Below are positions 58,750 to 64,000 of a stretch of 64,000 bases of DNA, piece after piece. Below the pieces are notes generated by a model. That model made no database searches and was not told the DNA's origin. It was given only the letters and a program-made list of their open reading frames with translations. Both the position numbers and the translations under genes were made by a program. How positions within the stretch are numbered: the first letter of the stretch is position 1; each line of letters starts with the position of its first letter. The stretch is from positions 5,602,174 to 5,666,173 of the forward strand of contig OU452223.1 of the NCBI GenBank assembly GCA_911728455.2. Direction: 5' to 3'. The stretch comes from Marthasterias glacialis (taxonomy: Eukaryota; Echinodermata; Asteroidea; Forcipulatida; Asteriidae).

Positions 58750-58894
58750 ATAGACCGAGCAAGTCCCGTGCGTATTCGAACATTAGGGTCCGTTAAAGCT
58801 CGTGATTTTGTTTCCTTCACATGTAAAAGCAATGTGCATAGGACCGACTGGTCCCAAAAATGTTCGAATTACGTGCGAGACTTACACAGTCTAA
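58750..58894. mobile_element. MITE family E copy
   Basis: 'atagaccgagcaagtcccgt' and 'gtgcgagacttacacagtct' are the inverted ends. The interior 'gggtccgttaaagctcgtga' and 'ttttgtttccttcacatg' is the reverse complement of the 51944 interior. Confidence 0.85.
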
Positions 58895-60266
58895 TATCAA
58901 AGCAAGTGTACTTTCGTGCTTCTTGAGTTTTTTGTGAAAGACAACTTTAGAGAGGCATCTGAGGAGCATTGGTGTTCCCAACCTCCCAAGCGCTACCCTA
59001 GTAGTGACACGTTTAAAGTTAAACAAATATATTCGAGTATTATCGAAGCATTTTCACGAGCTGACGCTACAATCCATCGACACGGATCGAAAAAACTCTT
59101 ATCCCAACTCCAAGAAATTATAGTTCAGGATTTATGGCATTAAAACCATAGCTACGATTTTGAAGACAAGTGGGACGCAGACCATGGTTCGTAAAAAATA
59201 ATATGCTGAAAGGATTTCAATAGGTGGCGCTATACAGCTGGCTTTGATAACCAATATTATATCAAAATTGGAAATGTTGATCGTCGAGAAGTGAATTTTG
59301 TGATTTACTCTATTCATTAACCAGGTCATTCATGAACACAGCAATCACGAGATGTGATGCCAAGTTCTAAAACTGAGAAAAAATCAACTCGCAAAACCCC
59401 GTAAATCTTGGACAACACAACCATAATTACGAATAATTGTGATGTAGAGGTGCATACAAATATTTTATTCAAAAGTGACCAGGAAGTCGGAACCTGGGGA
59501 AATAATCTTCCTCACAAGTTCAACTTTACAGCCATGACTTAGGCCTATAAATGGCTTCTTTTAAAAAGCGTATAAAACGATCTATCACTATATCTTTATT
59601 TTTCAGCTGGCAACAATAAAACGGTATTTACTCTACTCCTATGTTGTAGTGGGGATTAGCTTTTTCAAATATTATTTCCAATGAATATTATAGTTGAATA
59701 TTACATACAAAGACATCACATTACCAATATTGTGCATGTGGCGTCGTCTTAATAATGCATTCATTGATATGTTGAACACCTGAAGTTATATAGAATATAA
59801 CAATATTACTCTATATTATTTCATAGTTGAACAACATATAAGCTCGACACGGTCATTTGTCAAAATTGTAAAGAAACACGTATCCGTGGTAGTGAACGTT
59901 TTTGAAGGGCATGGTGGGGATCCAAACCCATATCTATAAGCTCAGCCGTCGATGATAATAGAAAAATTGGAAAGAGAATATCTTAAATAATGTCTTGGTG
60001 TTGAGTCTTTGTAATGCCCACACCGCTTTCTCTTTTCTCTCTTGAAAATTCTTAGGGGTTATCGGCCCCTCCTAGTAAAAACAAAATGGGAGTTGATACA
60101 GACCAGCATCCAGTGAATTGTCCTCCATTAATGACATAAAAGGGGTGGTTCATTAATACACACCGGTAAGATATTGGAAATATCAGCTGTAGACATGACA
60201 CTATTTCGAAAAACCTTGTGATTGTTGTTGTTGTTGTTTACTGTTGTTGAGGTGGTCGACAATATG
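58895..60266. other. Intergenic, no gene seen
   Basis: No gene was recognised. 'ggtggggatccaaacccata' near 59910 may be a worn tRNA-like SINE head on the minus strand. A TTG array lies at 60219-60247. Confidence 0.35.
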
Positions 60267-60632
60267 CAATGGCGTAACCAGGGGTGGGGCCTTGATTACC
60301 CCTGCTCAGAACACCTGCCCCATCTCCCACAAGTGAGATCGAAGAAAGAAATAAACAACGATTTGATTGGTTTTCACATTTAAATTGTCTTTAGTGCATA
60401 ACCTTTACGATAATTAAGATAGTTTGGAAAAGTCATAATTAATGTATGGCTTGGTAGGCATCAACTAACATGAACAGTAGGCCTAATGTAGGATTGTCTT
60501 GCATTTCTTTCAAAAGGTTAATCCCCCACCTAAAAAATTAATAAATAAGTAAATAAATAAAATAATAATAATAACAATTTCTTTGGCCCTACCTGACCCT
60601 CAAATGAAAATGTCACTATAATAGCGCCACTG
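60267..60632. mobile_element. Probable hAT-like MITE, AT-rich interior
   Basis: Ends 'caatggcgtaaccaggggtg' and 'ataatagcgccactg' are of the CAGTGGCGTAAC type. The interior carries AAAT/AAT arrays at 60535-60570. Flanking 8-mers match only in part, so the call is tentative. Confidence 0.5.
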
Positions 60633-61347
60633 ATCATGGGGTGCATGGTCGCCAATAATTTGGTATGCAAAAAAGCATGCAATATTGTCACGCCACGGTG
60701 ATCCCTAACTTAGTTGTGTAGGGTCCATATTTATAATGCATTTATCAGTGACAGTTATAATGGATGTTTTATTCTTTGGAATCGGCAAATTCATACCAAG
60801 TGGTAAAATGGAACGAGTAAAAACACCCCTTTATATTCAAGATAGCCACAACTGGATCCGCGCAAAAAATATTAATAAATAAATAAATAAATAAAGAAAA
60901 ATTAAAAAAAATGAAAAAGCTGCAAGTTTTCTAGTGAGGAGTTTAATATTAATATTTATCCAAAACCAATAAAAACGTGTCTAAAACAACGTTACTTAAT
61001 AAGCTACTAGGAAGCTCATGTGTAGCAGTCAAAACAAGACGATACTAGCAAAACCAGCCCAAGACGTCAATACACACATTACAAACCTCTTGACAGAAAC
61101 ATATTTTCCAATGTCCGAGCAAACCATGTTTCATCAAAAACATTTGTTTTAATGAAATAAAGAAGGAAACAAAAATATCAAGGAAAAAACTCCTAAATAA
61201 ATGTGATGTCGTGATATGAAATCACTGCAAAAGCTTTACCAGTTTTCGTTATCAGCCAAACACTCTAAAAATGAACAATGCTTCGAAGAAAAAACTATGA
61301 ACACGATATTATGGCAAAATGATACCAGTCTTTAATTTAGACTGTTT

Positions 61348-61487
61348 TATGGACTGTCCCAGTCTCACGCAAATCGGACAACGGGAACCCGTTAAAGTGC
61401 GTGATTTTGTTTCCTTGTGGGATTTACATGGTAACCCAAAGTCCCCCAAAATGTTCGAATGTAACTGTGAGACTTGCAGGGTCTGGG
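61348..61487. mobile_element. MITE family E copy, diverged
   Basis: 'ggactgtcccagtctcacgc' and 'ctgtgagacttgcagggtct' are the ends. The interior 'cccgttaaagtgcgtgattt' and 'tgtttcctt' is as at 58750, in the same orientation. Confidence 0.75.
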
Positions 61488-61624
61488 TCGAGACTATCAA
61501 AATAATACTTTCATCAAAGTGTCAATGGAACTTCAGTAGAACTTCAACGCTAAATTTGTTTGTGCATATTATAGAGTATATTTCAACACATATTCTCTAA
61601 CTTTCTATCTAGCTTGTTCACAAT

Positions 61625-61857
61625 AGACTAATCCATTAAGCCCCGCCCCTTACGTGTTGACCAATCACTGCCTTGGCTATGCCACCAAAAGTCTGACAAA
61701 AGCCCAGACACGATAAGCTAAGATAAACGTGTGCGCGTTTATGTTGAGCACTGTGGCATTGAAGATACGCACATTGCGCCGGCCACGTGTGCGGTGGTGA
61801 TGTAACCAATGCTGTGATTGGTCAATATGTTAGGGGTGGGGCTTAATGGATCTGTCC
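61625..61857. mobile_element. Foldback MITE, about 230 bp, next to the CUB gene stop codon
   Basis: The arms 'atccattaagccccgcccct' and 'aggggtggggcttaatggat' are inverted, with 'ttgaccaatcac/gtgattggtcaa' continuing inward for about 40 bp in all. It starts 68 nt beyond the stop codon, so it probably lies in the 3' UTR or at the 3' end of the minus-strand gene. Confidence 0.8.
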
Positions 61858-61924
61858 ATTGCCACACCTTGCCTTTTCTATAAAATAAAACAACAAACCG
61901 TACGAGTAAATTTCTATAGGTTCT

Positions 61925-62098
61925 TCACACGCCCTTCAACGCCTCGACAGTCCTATAGGTTGCAGTGAACCCTTTGAAGTTCCTGCGGTCATCAGATGTG
62001 AATTTGAGAACAATGTAGTTTGTCTGGGAGCTGATGGTGAACGGGGGTCTTTTACGTCCGCAGTAGGTTATCGTGGTGCCAAGTATGGGCTCAGTCAC
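61925..62098 (-). CDS. CUB-domain secreted protein, terminal coding exon
   Basis: Minus strand, acceptor 'cgttctgcctgcag' ending at 62099, phase 0, 57 residues and a TGA stop (61927-61925). The peptide holds the second half of a CUB domain: VTEPILGTTITYCGRKRPPF, then TISSQTNYIVLKFTSDDRR and NFKGFTATYRTV. Cys at residue 13 is the fourth CUB cysteine; the hydrophobic I/V-x-L-x-F strand and the closing GF-x-A-x-Y strand are typical. The protein stops seven residues later (EALKGV), so this CUB domain is C-terminal, with no transmembrane segment or GPI signal after it. CUB domains are extracellular binding modules found in developmental proteases, complement-like proteins and echinoderm fibropellins. 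Which of these the parent protein is cannot be told from this part. Confidence 0.85.
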   Translation of the reverse strand: MTEPILGTTITYCGRKRPPFTISSQTNYIVLKFTSDDRRNFKGFTATYRTVEALKGV

Positions 62099-62688
62099 CT
62101 GCAGGCAGAACGTTAGTCAAAGTTATCAAAAAGTAGAACTGCACTATCAATTCATTATATTATGAGCTCTTGGTAAAATGATACCCCGTTATGGGGTACG
62201 TTTTGGTGCGTTTTCGGAAATTGTATCGGTTTGTGAATTTTTTCACCAGAAACTTGTTTCTGGTCAAGGCCGCCAAAACACGGTCCTGGAACATAGACGG
62301 GCATGGCTCCACTTGTGGCGTATTGGAAGTGGGAGGTTTGTGACGAAACGTTGGAGCTCTCTATTGCTATAGATAAAGCTCTTTTTTGTAAGGTTTTTAT
62401 AGGTTGTCTAATATCGTATGCAAAACTGATGGGCGTAAAAGGAAAGCAACTATGTTACTGTTCCCTGTGAAAACAGAACGACCCCCAATGGTGTAAGGGT
62501 CAATAAGTATCTTTGAATCAAGTACGTTTTAATAACGATTCGCACGAATCACTTTTAGGTCATTACCAACAGTTCGTAAAAGGCCGTTTACATTCCTTTC
62601 CTCACGTTTAGTTTCTCACTCAATCCACCTCATACTTGCTAGCGGTTTGGACACCTTTAACCAAACTCTGAATAATCTCCCATCTTAC

Positions 62689-62873
62689 CTCCATCTTATC
62701 AGCAAGGCAAGCAGGCTCGTCCCCCTGCAGGTAGAACTTTCGGAAGGTGATGGTCGCTCGATACCCGGGCTCTACCACGATGTGGTACACACACTGCTCC
62801 CGCGCCCTGTATTTACCCGGGTACTTGGGACTTGAGAAGGTACCCTGGCTGCCCGTGAGCGTGACATCACAAC
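62689..62873 (-). CDS. CUB-domain secreted protein, middle exon of the last CUB domain
   Basis: Minus strand, acceptor 'tttggtcaacag' ending at 62874 and donor GGAG|gtaaga at 62688. It is 185 nt, entering in phase 1 and leaving in phase 0, and both joins keep the frame. It encodes the first half of a CUB domain: GCDVTLTGSQGTFSSPKYPG, then KYRAREQCVYHIVVEPGYR and ATITFRKFYLQGDEPACLAD. Three of the four conserved cysteines are here, spaced 26 and 28 residues apart as the family requires. G-TFSSP-YP is the usual CUB opening. CLADKMEV stands where C-x-x-D-Y-L-E-I is normally found; the acidic residue often used for calcium is kept, and the loop before the fourth cysteine is rather short. Confidence 0.88.
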
Positions 62874-63061
62874 CTGTTGACCAAAAAAAAAAGTCAAATC
62901 AGGATCAACGTTACAGGATTTCAATTTCAAACGAACTTTAAATGCAAGTCAGATTCATCTTTACCTTTTACCTGTTAACGAGCAGCTTTGTCATTGGTGA
63001 TTGATGACTATAGGTATGTGTTAATTCCCGCGATCAAGTTTAACATATCCAAAGCCAACAT

Positions 63062-63308
63062 AGACTCTCAAAACTCCCGGGTCAGAATTAAACCAGATTC
63101 CGGGTTCCAGGGGGCCTGACCGGGAAACTGGTTAAAAACATGGATTTTGACTAGGATTCTACGTCAGTTTGGCACAGTTTCACGGTCAGTTTGACACAGT
63201 TTCGCGGTCAGTTTGACACTGAGATTCTGGGTCATATTGGCCCAGAAATGGGTCAGGGCCCTCAGGACTCGGAATCCGGGTCAACTCTGACCGGGGAGTT
63301 TTTAGTGT
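63062..63308. mobile_element. MITE family H copy, best ends
   Basis: It is inverted from 'agactctcaaaactcccggg' to 'ccggggagtttttagtgt'. The interior has two adjacent 'cacagtttc.cggtcagttt' units and GGGTC/GACCC mirrored words. It lies in the intron between the CUB gene exons at 62689-62873 and 63695-63874. Confidence 0.82.
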
Positions 63309-63694
63309 GGTAGCACTCCTCCAAAACCAACGGGCAATGTACTGACATTATTAAGAAAATATTTGTACCCGTTATTACATGCTTTTGGATCTTGTAATAA
63401 CTTGTTATTTTTATATCGATTGGATTTCAGGTAAAAATAATGAAACCTTAATGAAAACAGCACCATTCCTGTGGCGATATTTTTCAGGAGGAGCGCAATG
63501 CCGGGTAAGTAAGCTATTACATAATCACTCAAACTCACTCACCGAGCTTACAAACAAAACAAAATGAATGAGTTAAAGGTGTGAGTCTCTCGATTTGTTT
63601 ACGATGATGGGGAGAAATAAAACTCGTTTGAAGGAGAGAAAAGAAAATTGTCGATCTCCGAAAAATTGGGCGATCTGCTTTAAACTGAGCTTAC

Positions 63695-63874
63695 CCCCAT
63701 CAGCGCGTTCCTCGGGCGGCGCAGTGAAGTCGTACTCCAGGACGAACCCGTGCCCACTCGCAAAGGTACGGTGCTGAACTACAGCCACGCTGGCACGTAG
63801 AGTCAGGGTCGAAGCATGCGAGTCTCGGTCAAAACTTTGTTGAACTCCATCAACGCTAATTTTAAGCTCCTCAT
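63695..63874 (-). CDS. CUB-domain secreted protein, upstream exon (C-terminal half of a preceding CUB-like domain)
   Basis: Minus strand, acceptor in a T-rich tract ('tttttttacag', ending at 63875) and donor GGGG|gtaagc at 63694. It is 180 nt, phase 1 to phase 1, joining in frame to 62873. The 59 whole codons include SVDGVQQSFDRDSHASTLTL, RASVAVVQHRTFASG and HGFVLEYDF. The last part matches the end of a CUB domain (GF-x-L-x-Y), without cysteine in this half. A short acidic linker (APPEERADGG) leads to the next domain. The rest of the gene, with its signal peptide, lies beyond the right edge. Confidence 0.8.
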
Positions 63875-64000
63875 CTGTAAAAAAAAAAAATGAAGAAAAA
63901 TGTCAACCAGTAAACACTATGGTTATGATTTGTTTACTGACTTCCTTATTACCACACAAATGAAAATTTAGTTTCAATTTACTCATGCCGCTGTGTTCAT

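Noticed and set aside
63433-63508. Plus-strand exon-like block ('ttggatttcag' to 'ccgg|gtaagt')
   Set aside because: It lies in the intron of the well-supported minus-strand CUB gene, and its frame is unrecognised; a chance match to splice signals.

Overview
This window is animal nuclear DNA: AT-rich, intron-bearing, low in gene density and full of short interspersed repeats. The tRNA-derived SINEs, the non-autonomous DNA transposons whose ends read GGGCCCAATTTCAT, and the CUB-type secreted protein together suggest an echinoderm, most likely a sea star. That assignment rests on repeat style and memory, not on a search.

Three host genes are supported by splice-consistent exons. (1) At the left end, on the + strand, lie the last two coding exons (180-366 and 4264-4442) of cytosolic peptide:N-glycanase (NGLY1). 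They encode its C-terminal mannose-binding PAW domain; the 3' UTR and a candidate poly(A) signal at 4981 follow. (2) On the - strand (about 19.99 to 16.67 kb) is a small gene with two coding exons and a probable non-coding terminal exon. It encodes a 120-residue secreted precursor: signal peptide, dibasic cleavage sites and a 29-residue amphipathic C-terminal peptide. It looks like an unassigned peptide-hormone or neuropeptide precursor and is the most interesting coding item. (3) At the right end, on the - strand, are the last three coding exons (63874 down to 61925) of a CUB-domain protein, with one complete CUB domain and the C-terminal half of another. A weaker case exists for a + strand gene: a possible untranslated first exon near 17.15-17.28 kb and a possible 20-residue terminal coding exon at 24.2 kb.

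The remainder, about 20-61 kb and 5-16 kb, is intergenic or intronic and holds no recognisable protein gene. It is a mosaic of at least a dozen repeat families. These include a tRNA-derived SINE (copies at 0.6, 10.2, 51.2 and 52.6 kb), a second SINE whose tail repeats near 37.6, 37.9, 42.7 and 47.4 kb, and hAT-like MITEs with 8-bp target duplications (6.7, 33.5 and 56.1 kb). There is also the GGGCCCAATTTCAT family (5.4, 11.2, 14.1, 15.7, 20.5, 23.5 and 24.9 kb), one copy of which carries a 145-bp unit three times, and several foldback families. A cluster of six perfect TGACGTCA (CRE) octamers lies between 31.77 and 33.14 kb. No LTR element, reverse-transcriptase gene, CRISPR array or intact RNA gene was seen.

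The genes do not form a shared pathway. NGLY1 acts in cytosolic glycoprotein degradation, while the other two encode secreted products.
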